Positions 36,301 to 47,704 of a DNA stretch of 64,000 bases are shown one piece after another. Every line of letters begins with the position of its first letter. Position 1 is the stretch's first letter. A program made the translations under genes and the position numbers. This DNA comes from Rotaria macrura (taxonomy: Eukaryota > Rotifera > Eurotatoria > Philodinida > Philodinidae). The stretch is from positions 1 to 64,000 of the forward strand of contig OENT01000069.1 in the NCBI GenBank assembly GCA_900239685.1, read 5' to 3'. Under the pieces are notes generated by a model. It worked only from the letters and a program-made list of their open reading frames with translations. It made no database searches and was not told where the DNA came from.

Positions 36301-38738
36301 ACCGACCTATAGTGTTGGATCGAGATCTAAATCGTATCCAAATAATAAAATATTAATTTTGAATCGAATCTGTTAGTAGTTCCTCGCCCCAGAACTCTAT
36401 TGGATTTTAGCGGTTCGTCAGATCTTGTAAAGTCCGATAGGATTCAGTGTTTGGCTCAATCATCTGCGAGGAAACCTGATACAGGAATATTTAATCACAT
36501 CTTTTTATGAGTTGAGATTAATAAAAAAGGTTACCTCGTATTTGCTTCTTTAAAATATCTCGTAAAAGATACTTGAAATCGTTACGTCGTGTTTCACACT
36601 AAAGTTTCTCCGAGTTTTCGAATCAAGTAATTTACCGAAACTAGGATATCATCGTGTAGGATTATTTATAAAGAATCATCCCTTTCATTAGATTTCGGTC
36701 GAAATCTCGCCATTTACGACTAGTTTGTATGGCATTTAAGGTAATTTATCTCAACGTTCATGTTTCTATAAGCTTAAACAATTATACTTATCATTATTTC
36801 CTTCTCAATAGTCTTTAATATTGTACATGAGATTATATATTAAAGATAAGACTCCGTATGCACCAATGAGAATCACAGACTGATATAATGTCAGTGTTTC
36901 ACCGTCACAAACCGATAGCTGTAGGTACGATTATCGATCCCACACTTAAGTAGCCCTTGAGACTAGGGATATAACGGTGACAGTGAATCACCGGTTCAAC
37001 ATTCAGCCGGTAACCATCCTACTACCTTAGAACAACTTTATTCGGCTTATATTAGTTTATACCGGGCGACATTAGGCGAATACCAGCTGGTATCAGGTGA
37101 TACGGATTAAAATTGGTTACTGGTATGAACCGGTGATATGTAATTCCCTATCAGCGCTGCATTCCTAGTTGAGACCGCAGTCTTTAGAATTGAGCGTCGA
37201 CTAAAGGAACGCTTTTTCCAGGAAAAATACTGAAATTCTATACAAATCGATAGAAGTAAATCGGGGCCGTGACTCTTACTATAGCATTATTTTCTAAAAA
37301 TATCATACTTCATCCTTCTTTGCTGGACACCCGTTTCAGTCTAAGCTTGCTGGGAAACTTCTTCAATACTCTTGAAAATCTTATTTAAGATTTGAATCGC
37401 CCAATCCCGATTTACTCTCAGCAACCTTTATAGAATTTATGTGTTTTCTAGAAAAAAAGAAGCTTTTGTTGAATGAATACTCGGTTGAACTGGCTACGGT
37501 ACTTATGGTTGCCACAACTGTTGAGTTTCTAAATATGGTAGCAAAGATGAAGGAAGTTTTTCAGGAAAAATTTCCCGTAGAAAAACTATTGCCAATCATG
37601 CGAAGAATCTTTAGTAAAAGTAAAGACTGCAGTATTGATTTTACTCACAAATTTTTTCTATTTGCTCGTCAGATACTGGTACACAGGTTCCAAAGTTTAC
37701 ATAGATAATGGGTCGAGGATCTGATTGAATCCAATGAAGATCTTCCTCTGACAAAAGAGTTAAATAATGATCAAGAGAACGTTTTGTTGAAAGCATTGGT
37801 CCAGTCATTTGTACGTAGGGTGGTAAACTTTGAGCATATTCAAGGCCCCATGCATTATTGACGAAAATCATATGATTATTGTAGCGTACAAATGGATGTA
37901 ACAAATTGTTGAAATTAAGTTGTGTTCTCTGTAGAACATCTGATAAACGATGATACAAAAGAGAAACATATATGTTGAGCAAGCATCGGCTCACGGGAAG
38001 AATAGCTCGCTTTAATAAATTAGTGCCCATCGAATGAATTGTCTGTGGTGGATCCAGAAGCATAGTTGGATTGTAATCTGCTGGTGAAATAGCAAACCAA
38101 CCAAGAGTTGGTAATAAATCAGCATTATTGATAATAAAAGGAATTCCGACATGATCTGCAAAATGAACACCGGCATACGTCAGTAGATCGACAATGGCGA
38201 TTTTGCTGTCATTATTACTGAATATGTCCGGTTGAATAACGTGTAACATTTGTTCATACATCTGTGGATAAACTTTTTCCATAGCCCACCGAAAAATACT
38301 AAGACCATGTATCAATGAATTGGGGTTTGACGCAATTTGTTCTAAAATGGATTCAAAGTCAGATGCATTGTAGCATGAACCTATATCTATGAATTGAATA
38401 GTGGTATTGAAACAGTTTTCTTCGATATAAGCTTTGACATTTGAACAACTTATTATATAGATGTGATAATTGGCACCATGACGTTGGTAAAGTTCGATTG
38501 CCTGACGTAATAATGGATTTAAATGACCAATAAATGGAATAGAAATAAAAAAAGTTGTTTTTGATTTTTCATAATGAGTAGAACAGTGAGACATCGGTAC
38601 GTAAAATACAATCAAAATCAGCACGATGAATAACTGGGATATTCTTAAAACACTGAAATTCATGCACGAGCTGTTCTTCAAACTACTGTAGGCACTGGTT
38701 TCCTTTTGCATCCGCGTGTCATTGATGGCGTTCATCAT
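33376..38738 (-). CDS. UDP-glycosyltransferase (UGT, GT1), two exons
   Basis: A membrane-bound UGT that conjugates sugars to small lipophilic molecules. Exon 1 is 38738-37649 and exon 2 is 34004-33376. A consensus GTGAGT donor and an ACACAG acceptor join them in phase as EKI-F-LALKSIDQYRIIWK. Exon 1 has an N-terminal hydrophobic leader (MNFSVLRISQLFIVLILIVF), best read from the Met at residue 26, then PFIGHLNPLL and the NFGT strand. Exon 2 has the donor-sugar signature (FVSHCGINSAYESIWLGTP, then PIVGDQQDIAQRL), a C-terminal transmembrane helix (FAIWLLIFIGSTWLI) and a short basic tail ending KEKTS, typical of an ER type I UGT. Joined length is about 572 residues from the first Met, or about 547 from Met26. 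The intron is 3,644 bp and holds three transposon-derived elements. UGTs of this kind commonly serve in detoxification; the substrate here is unknown. Confidence 0.88.
34245..35093. mobile_element. CCCTAG element with AAGATCTT-rich arms
   Basis: A perfect 32-bp terminal inverted repeat begins CCCTAGTCGAACATCTTG at 34245, and its complement ends at 35093. AG flanks both sides (2-bp duplication). The arms carry many copies of the palindrome CAAGATCTTG in both orientations. The centre (about 34475-34810) has a TATATAAACAAC at 34511 and a block around CTGATCTCGATC that is homologous to the centre of the element at 58519, although the arms differ. No transposase. Confidence 0.82.
36108..36472. repeat. 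GGATCCGAT-family element, diverged copy
   Basis: Starts CCCAGGAGAATCGTTCC, matching the complement of the right end of the copy at 40089. It contains the shared block GGAATCCGGGTTGTGGA and many GGATC/GATCC words. The right end, near GAGGA at 36470, is degraded and has no clear target duplication. Lies in the UGT intron. Confidence 0.5.
36964..37150. repeat. 187-bp MITE-like element (TAGGGA ends, ACCGGT-rich)
   Basis: Inverted ends TAGGGATATAAC (36964) and TAATTCCCTA (ending 37150), with an inner inverted pair around ATCACCGGTTCA. It contains several CCGGT and GGTAxxxTACC words. No matching 8-bp or 2-bp flanks were found. Its GGTTACTGG motif recurs in the element at about 45871-46724. Confidence 0.55.
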
Positions 38739-39461
38739 CTTTATATTTGTTATTGCTAACGCGTTTTTACGAGCAACATGTACAGTAAAATCGTGCTGTC
38801 TAATGTACCAAGTGGCTAATAAGGAGCAGCAGAACTTATACAGCCAACAGGTAAGACAGAAACAAGAAAAAACTCACACATTCTTCTATTTTACAGCGTT
38901 GCTAAGGAATCAACTTTCTTTTTCTTTTTCTTTTCTCTTTCTACGAGAAAGTATGATGGTGATTGATCTTAATACAACATCGTCTCTCTATTTACTTGAT
39001 GGCATAATGGATGCTGGTGAATGGCCTCCACGAAAGTAGAAAAAAAAAGCTTTCGAGTTCATCGGCTTGCAAGTGTTGTGAGATGCTGTCTAGGCCTAAA
39101 AATTGTTTTGTGAATTCTTATAGTGATCAGAATACCTGGCGTTGCGATATTGCCAAGTTTTAAATGATCAAGTGCACTCAATACTACTTGGAAATATTAG
39201 ACTTTAATCAGATAAGATTTTTAGCACAATCGATGGAGTATAATTTTTCCATCATTGAAAAAATCCGATTTCTTTCTTGACAGAGTCTCTGTAGAGTTAT
39301 TAAAAATTCTGATAGTTTGATGTAGCAGAAACTGATACCACACGAAAAGTTCGAACTCGTTTGAATTCTTTTGCGACGGTTATATATCGCTGTTTATTGG
39401 TAACTGGACGAGATAAATAAGAAATTCGTATTATTGTAACAGAAACGTAAGTTTGGTTTAG

Positions 39462-39612
39462 TCCATTTTCGCCGACGATGATTTTCGCTGATTCCAACTT
39501 CACCGAAAGAATTTTTCTTTCTTTCTAAAATGGAACCAACGAAAAATTCTTTCGGTGAAGTAGGAATCGGCGAAAGTCGTCGTCGGCGAAAACAATTGTC
39601 GGCGAAAATGGA
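39462..39612. repeat. GGCGAAAA hairpin element
   Basis: The ends TCCATTTTCGCCGAC (39462) and GTCGGCGAAAATGGA (ending about 39612) are exact inverted repeats. Nested inside is a second perfect stem (CTTCACCGAAAGAATTTTTC and its complement) with a 22-bp loop. The right arm repeats GTCGGCGAAAA. A transcript would fold into a long hairpin. No target duplication identified. Confidence 0.6.
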
Positions 39613-40088
39613 ATATACCCATAAGTTTCACATGAACAGGTCGTTACATTTTTTCTGCGAAATTCTGTACCTTTCATGGACGAGACAATGTTGATGGGAG
39701 TTTCGGTGCCAGTACTGATATGAATATAGTACTTCTTAATAGAAAACGCACACTCCTGATTCGATCTATTATGTTTGTGACAGAAATTCGCCTTACGATA
39801 CATATTCAGTGTCTAAATATATGCCCGAAGAGTTTGCTCAGCCAGTATTTAGACAAATCTTTTTATGAATTTTAATCATTGTTTACGAAATACATGTATG
39901 CATATTTTAAGCAATAAAACTGTATTTATGATCAAGATCAAATGATAGTTTCCCCAGTCAAAACACACTATGCGTTTAATGTTCCTTTACAACTTATTAA
40001 CGGGCAGTGTGCTGCCGTAAACCAAAGATACGACCTCATTTTTGTTCGCATTACATCCTAGGCTAATTCGTCGCATTGTAATTAGATT

Positions 40089-40427
40089 CCCAGGTGAATG
40101 AATCCGATAAGAAATCCGATACAAAATCCGATCGGATCCTACGATCCGATGAAACCTTATGGGAATCCGGGTTGTGGAAACAGTAACGGAACGACGGAAA
40201 AAACCTATTTTCTTATTTGTGTACGAATTAGCATTGAATCCCTATAGTAGAGGCCTGTTAGATCATACGATGGAATCCAATCAGATTCCGATAGTAGGAT
40301 TCGATAAAATCCAACAGTAAGAGTCTGAATGTTGGATCGCAACCCGGAGTCCGGTGGGATTTCGTTAGATAAGAAAAACTCCGATAGAAATTTGATCGGA
40401 TCCAATGGTTGGAATGATTTTCCTGGG
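40089..40427. mobile_element. 339-bp GGATCCGAT-family MITE
   Basis: Ends CCCAGGTGAATGAATCC (40089) and GGAATGATTTTCCTGGG (ending 40427), an imperfect terminal inverted repeat flanked by TT on both sides. The arms are full of ATCCGATCGGATC-type palindromes. The interior is closely similar to 56373-56716. Open frames shared by the two copies come from the repeat and are not proteins. Confidence 0.75.
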
Positions 40428-40856
40428 TTCATAGGATGTGTCCCATGTATCTTTTCTTGATTGATTTTAGTAAAACATGATTCTTTCATCGAATGAACTA
40501 CCTGATTTTAGGAACTATGTTATCCTGTATAGCGAAAAAACAAATAATCCAATATTATGTTGGATCATGAAGGAAAAACCATGTATTTCATAAGTAACTC
40601 TTAGAATGAATCCTCACAGTGACGAGAAACACTGTGAAAACGGAAAAACTTGTTTTTAATGCCAAGAAGTGATGAGTAGAATTAATAAAGTTTCCGCATT
40701 GAAAAGGGAAAGCTTATTCTTGGTTATGAATGTTATATTTATACATCAGAGCAGAAAATGAATGCGAAATTAACTTTTCGAGTTCAGAATAGAAATCGAA
40801 TAGATAAATTAAAATTTCTAAGTTCTTATCTTCCTTCCGGATAAAACTTTTGTCTT

Positions 40857-41835
40857 CCCATGTCGCCTCTTTTTTTGCAACTGCGCCGCAATTACGCGCA
40901 GAGCCAATGTTACGCCGCAATTATGCGTAACTACGCCGCATTCATCGTAGTGAATGTCTCTATAAGAAACTACGCTTACTGCGAAGTAGACCAACGTAAC
41001 TGCGTCGTAGTGATCGCATCGTACGATCCATTGTAAACGTAACTGACCAATTATAAATGACTCTTCCTTATTTATAATTGGTCACACTCGAGCACTAATA
41101 CTTAGCCACAGAAAATCAGTATAAATAGCAGTGCTCGTCACATTTTCGTTCATAAATCATTTTACTTTGAACAGGAGAATACATATTAAATTATTTTTTT
41201 AATTTTTCTAGTTGTCCAATTTTTGAAACTTTGTTTCTTCAATTATTTAACATTTTTTTAAAGAAATTTTTTTTCCATTATTTTTTAAATTTAAAAAAAA
41301 TTTTTTTAGATGTTGTTTTTTATGATTTCTCTAGATATTTATTTTCCATGATGTTAGAAATTCATAATTTTTTTAACTTGTAATTTCGTAAATTTTGAAA
41401 TTTTTTAGCTTTTAATGTTTTGATTTTTCTGGATATTTATTTTCCTTCATTTTTGAAATTAAAATTTTTTTTAAGTTATAGTTTTGTAAATTAATTTTTT
41501 TTTAAATTTTTTGTAAAAATTTTAATTTTATAATTTTAAGTTTTTATTTTTTGTACGGAACAAGTTTTTAAGCCCACAATAAAAATAATAATAAAATGAT
41601 AACTTAATCTAAGTCATCTCTCGTATGTATTGCAACGCAAGTGTGACGCATAACTGCAATTAACTGGGACGCACTTTTGAGTAACTGTGAATTTTTCGTC
41701 ATAACTACGCGTAACTGCGATTTTTTTATCGTAATTACGCATAACTACGTCGCAATTTTCCGTAATTACGGGTCACAGTGCGATCGCAGTTACGCCGTAA
41801 CTGCGCCGCAGTTTCATCGTAATGAAACACATGGG
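40857..41835. mobile_element. CCCATGT element with TTACGCGTAA-rich arms, copy A
   Basis: A 979-bp element. The left end CCCATGTCGCCTC begins at 40857 and the right end ACACATGGG finishes at 41835, flanked by TT on both sides. The arms carry AACTGCGCCGCAATTACGC-type words in both orientations. The centre has a long T-rich tract and a conserved segment with TATAAATAG at 41120. A second copy lies inverted at 50805-51626. No coding capacity. Confidence 0.78.
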
Positions 41836-42477
41836 TTGTAAAAGTAAGTGCTATTGTTAACCTATACTTTAATTTCATTACAATCCATCATCTTTGCGAC
41901 AAAATATTCTTGCGACGAATTATCTCGCCACGAATGGTAAGGTCTTCTCAATCAAGATTCCACCATTTGAATCTGATTTGACTCAAGTTTTTTTATCATT
42001 GAAGATAGATTTCATGTGTTTTTCACTTTTGCCGACCTATTTGAATTGATAATTAAAAAAAAGAACTACAGCTACGATGATTAGAAATCGATGTACATGT
42101 ATTGAAATTATGCTCGCGCCTGAGAGAGATTTTAGAAGATTCAAATCTGAATAAAATCCACAGATAAGAATGAAAAATATGGTTTAAGAGCAAATTTGAA
42201 TTGTACCGTGTTTATCATTTGCTAAACGAAAATTAATCGGATTAATTCGATTTGGACCTTTACTTTCTAAAAGCAAGTAAATTCTAAAAAAAATTTTTAC
42301 AGCTGGGACATACGCAGAACGTCCAATATGCTGCAGAAGTATTAAGGATCTTAAAAATGCAAAACCTCACGACTCTACACTATTCGACGAAAAGCAGCAT
42401 CTATGAGAGATGGCCCTGGTACAGGTCGTCAAAATTTAAGATCAGTTCCATCTATATGATGTCTATATCACTGATTC

Positions 42478-42971
42478 CAAGGGGGGAAACGGCCGAGTTT
42501 TGGGATTGTCAATCCCAAAGCAATCCCGAACAAATCCAAAAACCCGAAAAATATCACAAAATTCACCAGCAGTGTCCTCTTGTAAATGAAGGAAATTCGA
42601 GCTGAAAGTTTTATCAGATGTAGACCTCGTGGTTCTTTAAATATCCTGAAAGTTTCAATGTAAACGAATGTTTTCTTTTTAAGATAATCAACTTTCAAGA
42701 AAAAAGGATTTTCTGACAGTGCTGTGAAATATGAACATTGCTTGCGATCGCATTATCTTCAAGAGAAAACGGCCTTTTACGCTGAAACTTTTAGAGTATT
42801 ATAAGAAACAAAAGACCTACATATGATAAAAGTTTCAGCTCAGAATTCCTCTTCATTTTCAAGAGGATATTGCTGGTGGATGTTGGGATTTTCAAAATCC
42901 GAAAATCCGAAAGAAATCCAAAGAAAATCCAAAGAAAATCCGTAAATCCGAAATCCACCGTTTCCCTCTTG
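42478..42971. mobile_element. hAT-type MITE, 494 bp
   Basis: Terminal inverted repeats CAAGGGGGGAAACGG (left) and CCGTTTCCCTCTTG (right) are flanked by near-identical 8-bp duplications, ACTGATTC (42470-42477) and ACTGACTC (42972-42979). An 8-bp duplication is the hAT signature. The subterminal regions repeat AAAATCCG and GGGATT words. No transposase; a frame at 42357-42605 that crosses the left end is not a gene. Confidence 0.68.
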
Positions 42972-42979
42972 ACTGACTC

Positions 42980-44864
42980 TCATTTACTAATACCTTTCTT
43001 CTTAAAATGCAACAGTTCCCATTATGGTATCTAACAACTTCTTCTCATAAAAATCTGCATTTATTTGTAGCCTGTGATACCACAGGAGTTGCGTCTCCTC
43101 AAAGAGAATTACCGTGTATTGAAGAGTGCAGACCTATGTTAATGTATAGATACATACTTGTTCGCGCTGGTTGTGTCTCTCGCAATCACAATTGCACACT
43201 GAAAAAACGTTCTACAACCAAACCTTCAAAGTTCCAGAGGAGTTAAGAAATCTAAAATTGTTCTTTACATGACAACAAGGGTGAAATCTTTGCCACGAAA
43301 AATTTTAAAAACCAGTGCTACCCAAAAATTTTCTGAATCCAAAATATGAAACCGTCAAGGATTCGTCTCGAATCTGGTTGTTTTATTATTTTGCGTACCG
43401 AAATGTTTTCGTCCCATCAATCTTAAAAAGCCGTTGTAGCGAAGGTTTTGCGCGTGTATAGAGCTTAAGGACCATTTTATGCACTGCTTCTCATTTAAAA
43501 CTGTAACGATTCGGTATTATAACTTCTTTTAAGAGTATGATCGGATAACACCATATTTCACCGTATGTGTTCGTGTACGGCCATTAGCGTTGGATATGGG
43601 TCGGCTCATATTTTTCCAAACGAGTTTCAGACGCTTCATATCATTGATATAGATTCTTTCATGACACAGTAAGAATGAGTAACGATCTTATAGTACTTTT
43701 TTAAATACTAATGGATGGAATGTAATCATTCTTAATACAATAGATATCATCTTTATAAATTGAATGTAAATAATTAAAAATTTCTCGAGCATGCTAATTT
43801 TAACTTTTTATTTCATTTTTATCAATACTAAGGAAAAGTTTACTCTGCGTATAATAGAATTTTTCGATAATGGAAGACTTTTTCCGAAGTCGAATAGAGA
43901 AGACGAAGCGCAAATCAATTCGGAATAGTTGATGGCATACTTTCTTGAACTGATTTTCTTATTTATCAAATATTGAAACAAATAATCAGTCTAATCTTTT
44001 TGTGTTGTTCTTTTATCTGAGAAGGGAAATGCTGACATAGAATATATGATTCATTCATATTGTTTTACTTATTCTGTTCGAATCGTTGGTTTTCCTGGCG
44101 TATCGAAACTTTTAGGAAGGAGTCATTTATGCACACTTCTTCAGATTAATTTCATCCATCATGAAAGAAACGTGATAGAAATAATTTTCGAGACATACTG
44201 GAAGAAAAACTAGAATTTGCTAAACATTCCAGTTCAAACAATACGGTCCACATACGACGCAGTATACGCTGTATGAATGGACGCAGTAATACAACCGGAT
44301 CCTAATGAAATGACGCTCTGTACACAGGATCATATTGCTCTACCTGGAATGTACGTTTATACAAAAAGAAACTAGTGACCATAAAAACTGAGAGAAGCAA
44401 GCAGAGATCACTTTTTCGTCCCTCTTACTATTAATTATCATTTTAATTCATTGTGAAGTTGAAATTCAACATATGTAATTCATTGTATTTTCTGATTTTA
44501 CAAATATTCTGCATCGAAAAAAGAATGGCTGAAAAATATTGTTGTGAAGATTGTCTTTCTTTCTATTGTGTTCTGTTTAGTATTGGAAGCTAATATGATT
44601 GTATATTGGAGAAATGAAGGAAGATAGACAGGGAAAATTATTGACGTTAACAGGTTAAATAAGGTCATAGAACAATGATTGAATTTAACTCGAACTCAAA
44701 AGACAATAGACATGACCATCTTGTTATTTACGGTAAGATTTATTAATTGACTACATAAATTATTCAACATACTGCAGTGTTATTCTTTATATTGATTAAC
44801 ACAGAAATTGATAAGAAAGTATCAAATACTATTCGAGTAGTTTCTTCGATTAACTTGACTTAAA
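42980..44864. other. gene-free stretch
   Basis: AT-rich DNA with no supported gene or repeat. A 79-codon frame at 43007-43246 shows no family resemblance. Confidence 0.4.
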
Positions 44865-45066
44865 ATGAAAAAATTAATTTGGATGCTGCTGCTCATATAT
44901 TGCATACGATCAGCATTATATGTTTTAAAATATCAAAATCATGTGAGTTCCTTTGATTTTATTCGCTTTAAATTATCATAGTTTAAATGTGTTACAGCAG
45001 CTTAATGATGATCGGCAATCGACTAACGTGTATATCGAGATTGATATACACTTGATGATACCTTAG
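44865..45066 (+). CDS. possible small secreted peptide gene with a 55-bp intron
   Basis: Exon 1 (44865-44942) encodes a classic signal peptide, MKKLIWMLLLIYCIRSALYV, and ends exactly at a GTGAGT donor. A TTACAG acceptor ends at 44997, giving a 55-bp intron, the usual size in bdelloids. Exon 2 (44998-45066) continues in frame with QLNDDRQSTNVYIEIDIH to a stop, for 48 residues in total. The coincidence of signal peptide, donor, intron size and open second exon is better than chance would suggest, but no homologue is recognised and further exons are possible. There are no cysteines in the mature part. Confidence 0.35.
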
Positions 45067-45870
45067 ATAACATCAATAAACATTATCAATCGTTTATGTC
45101 AGGTGTGTTTCGGTTTTTTTTGAATTTTGAAGATACTATTTTGTTTAATGATTATACAGAAATTTTATTATTTTAGAGACCGTCTACAATAACTATCTTT
45201 TGATCAATGAAAGCACAACAACAGTCAAGTACTAACTACAATAGAAACAATTTTTTGTATATGTAATCGCTTGTTTTTGGCAGCGAAGCTTTAATTTCAT
45301 TTCATTCAATTTACTGGATCAAGCACAAAAAAAGAAGAATTCATGAGATAAATTAAAACATTTTGATATCTATAGGGATAGCTCGATTAAAGTGAATTAT
45401 AATTTATAAATATCTCAAATAGCTTCAATTCAATTATACATAACGGTCACATATTGTTGAAAAATCACTGAAAATAACCCCAAATATGTAAACGAATAAA
45501 AATAGTGCTAAATCAGATAAAATAATTGATTCAATTATATACATGTATAGTGTTGATAATTCAATTGAACAATAGAGCATTTTAATCATGCATTTCTATC
45601 AGCATACATAGAATATTAATTTATAAATAATATAGCTAACTTTCCATAGATGAAGAAGGAATCTCCATAAAGAGGCAATCTTGAAACGATTATTTGATGT
45701 CGACTAAAGGACATTTTTTTCATTTTTTATTGGAAAATTTTCTTTGTTTTGTTGTAATTGTTCATTCAATAAATATATAAGAAACGAGAAAAACGAGACT
45801 TGAACACTTGTTGGTGCATTAATTGAAGGTAAACTAGCAATAAGGACAAAATAGACCATGTACTGAGAAA

Positions 45871-46724
45871 GGGATAAAAACCAGCGTTTAACCGCTGTCT
45901 CACAGGTCCGGTTACTGGCTCCGAAACTCACGGTAAACTGGAATTTTCCCCGGTAAACCGCGGTTAACCGATGTCTGAATGTGCAGCTAACCGGTTTCTT
46001 TTGGCTCTTTTTCTTTGTTCTTGTAGTTAAAGTTAAGATTTATTGTTCGATTCACATGATTTTTATTTCACCCAAAATAAAAATACAGTTGACTGTAATA
46101 AAAAGAACATGAAAATACACACAAAAATATACATAAGATATGAATTCAAAAACATTGATTTAAAAAATCAGAACAAAAATTAATAAAATCAATAAAGAAA
46201 AAGAATTTAATTTGTAGATAAAAAGCTAATCTAAAATCCTAAATACAGAAAATATTTAAATAAATGAAAAAGAAATAATCTAAAATTGATAAATATAAAA
46301 CAGTAATCGGAAAAATGTATATAAATTAAAGAAATATTTTAATAAAAAGGTCTAAACAACGGAATATTAAACGCTCATATTGTAGAAAAAAACATTCATT
46401 TTCAACTGAACCTTGTGATTGTTATAAGTTGATCCTTGTCTCTAAGGAAGGAAGAGATGAAATAACCGTTATGGCAGACATGCACGTGTATATACATACG
46501 TATATCTATATATATATATATATATAAATTTTCTTGTCCGTTTTGCACAGTCATTAGCTTCTATAACTCAGCGGAAAAGTATACGTACTGCCCGTTTTAC
46601 CGCAAAAATCAATAATAAACTGAGGTAATGATCGAAACCGGTGGTTTACAGCGATAAACCGGGGCTTTTGATAGATGCCGTTGTTTGCCGCAAAAATTGA
46701 GCCGGTTTCCAAGACGTGGGGATC
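45871..46724. repeat. CCGGTTTACCGG-rich element
   Basis: About 850 bp with imperfect inverted ends (GATAAAAACCAGCGTTTAACC on one side, and the complement of GATCCCCACGTCTTGGAAACC on the other). Subterminal clusters of CGGTAAACCG, GGTTAACCG and AAACCGG words occur at both ends, and an AT-rich non-coding centre ends in a (TA)n run near 46500-46526. Boundaries and target duplication are unresolved. It has the same architecture as the other palindrome-armed elements in the window. Confidence 0.5.
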
Positions 46725-47135
46725 AAACAATTCACCACAATGATGTAAATCAACATAATTTTACACGTTTTTTTGTAATTGATGAAGTGAGTAGCGATGG
46801 AAAAGTGGCAAAAAAACAGCAAGAAAGGGATTTATTTTGTATCTTAATGATTCACAATGATTTTCCTCACCGGAGACATTTGAAAATGAACGAAAACATA
46901 TGTTTTATAACTCATATTTGTTACTTTTCCCGAGTGTTCTAGTCTACACTTTCACATCCAGGAAGTGTGCTAGTAGAGGGAAGCATTAATAATTTTACTC
47001 TTTAAGCCTTTATGGCCGCTACTAGAGAACTACTAGCAAAAAGTCTTTTCTCGTGCCATTGAGCTTCTCTCAGTACGAATATACTAGAAATGTGCCCACA
47101 TAAAAGATAAACCTTGTTTGCTACTTAATTGGTAA

Positions 47136-47704
47136 ATGTTGCCTTTTGGTAACATCCGGCTGTAAGGGGTCAAAAATATTGGAAATGTCAGTTTTTATTG
47201 GCCCATCAAAGGCCAATATTTTGTTGTTGCTTGCAATCAGTTCTTTGATACTGAAGCGCAACTTTTCTTTCTGTCTGTGATTTTGCAGACTAGACTGACA
47301 GATGCCTTGATTTATCCTAAAACTACCCGAAATTAAGCAAAACTGATTATGTATCTTTAGAAAATTCTTAATATTCCGCGAAATGCGAAGAGTTTCAGAG
47401 CATTATTAAGTTTTTCGACCAGAATTACTATGTAGCATTCTGAAACTTCTTCGGATTTCGCGGAATATTAAGAATTTTCTAAAGATACATAGTCAGTTTT
47501 GCATAGTTTGGTGTAGTTTTAGGATAAATCAAGGCATCTGTCAGTTCTAGTCTGCAAAATCACTAACAGAAAGAAAAATTGCGCTTCATTATCAAAGAAC
47601 TGATTGAAAGAAACAACAAAATATTGGCATTTTATAGGCCAATAAAAACTGAAGTTTCCAATATTTTTGACCACTTACAGCCGGGTGTTACCGAAAGGCA
47701 ACAT
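47136..47704. repeat. 569-bp perfect-style foldback (long hairpin)
   Basis: The left arm (47136 to about 47405) and right arm (about 47440-47704) are inverted copies of each other with few differences, separated by a loop of only about 35 bp around TTTTTCGACCAGAATT. Ends are ATGTTGCCTTTTGG and CCGAAAGGCAACAT. No coding potential. Either a foldback transposon derivative or a source of long hairpin RNA. Confidence 0.72.

Larger units (their letters stand above)
34005..37648 (-). other. 3.6 kb UGT intron loaded with mobile elements
   Basis: The donor GTGAGT reads from 37648 and the acceptor AG is at 34006-34005, in matching phase. Three elements lie inside (34245-35093, about 36108-36472, 36964-37150). 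The rest (about 2.2 kb) shows nothing recognisable. A 94-codon-scale frame at 37439-37708 overlaps the exon boundary on the other strand and is not a gene. Confidence 0.78.

Noticed and set aside
38716-39039. 107-codon plus-strand frame overlapping the start of the UGT
   Set aside because: Antisense to the UGT leader at its beginning and low-complexity afterwards; no domain.
40205-40489. 94-codon minus-strand frame sharing a peptide with 56360-56611
   Set aside because: The shared peptide comes from two copies of the GGATCCGAT-family element, which has no other coding signs.
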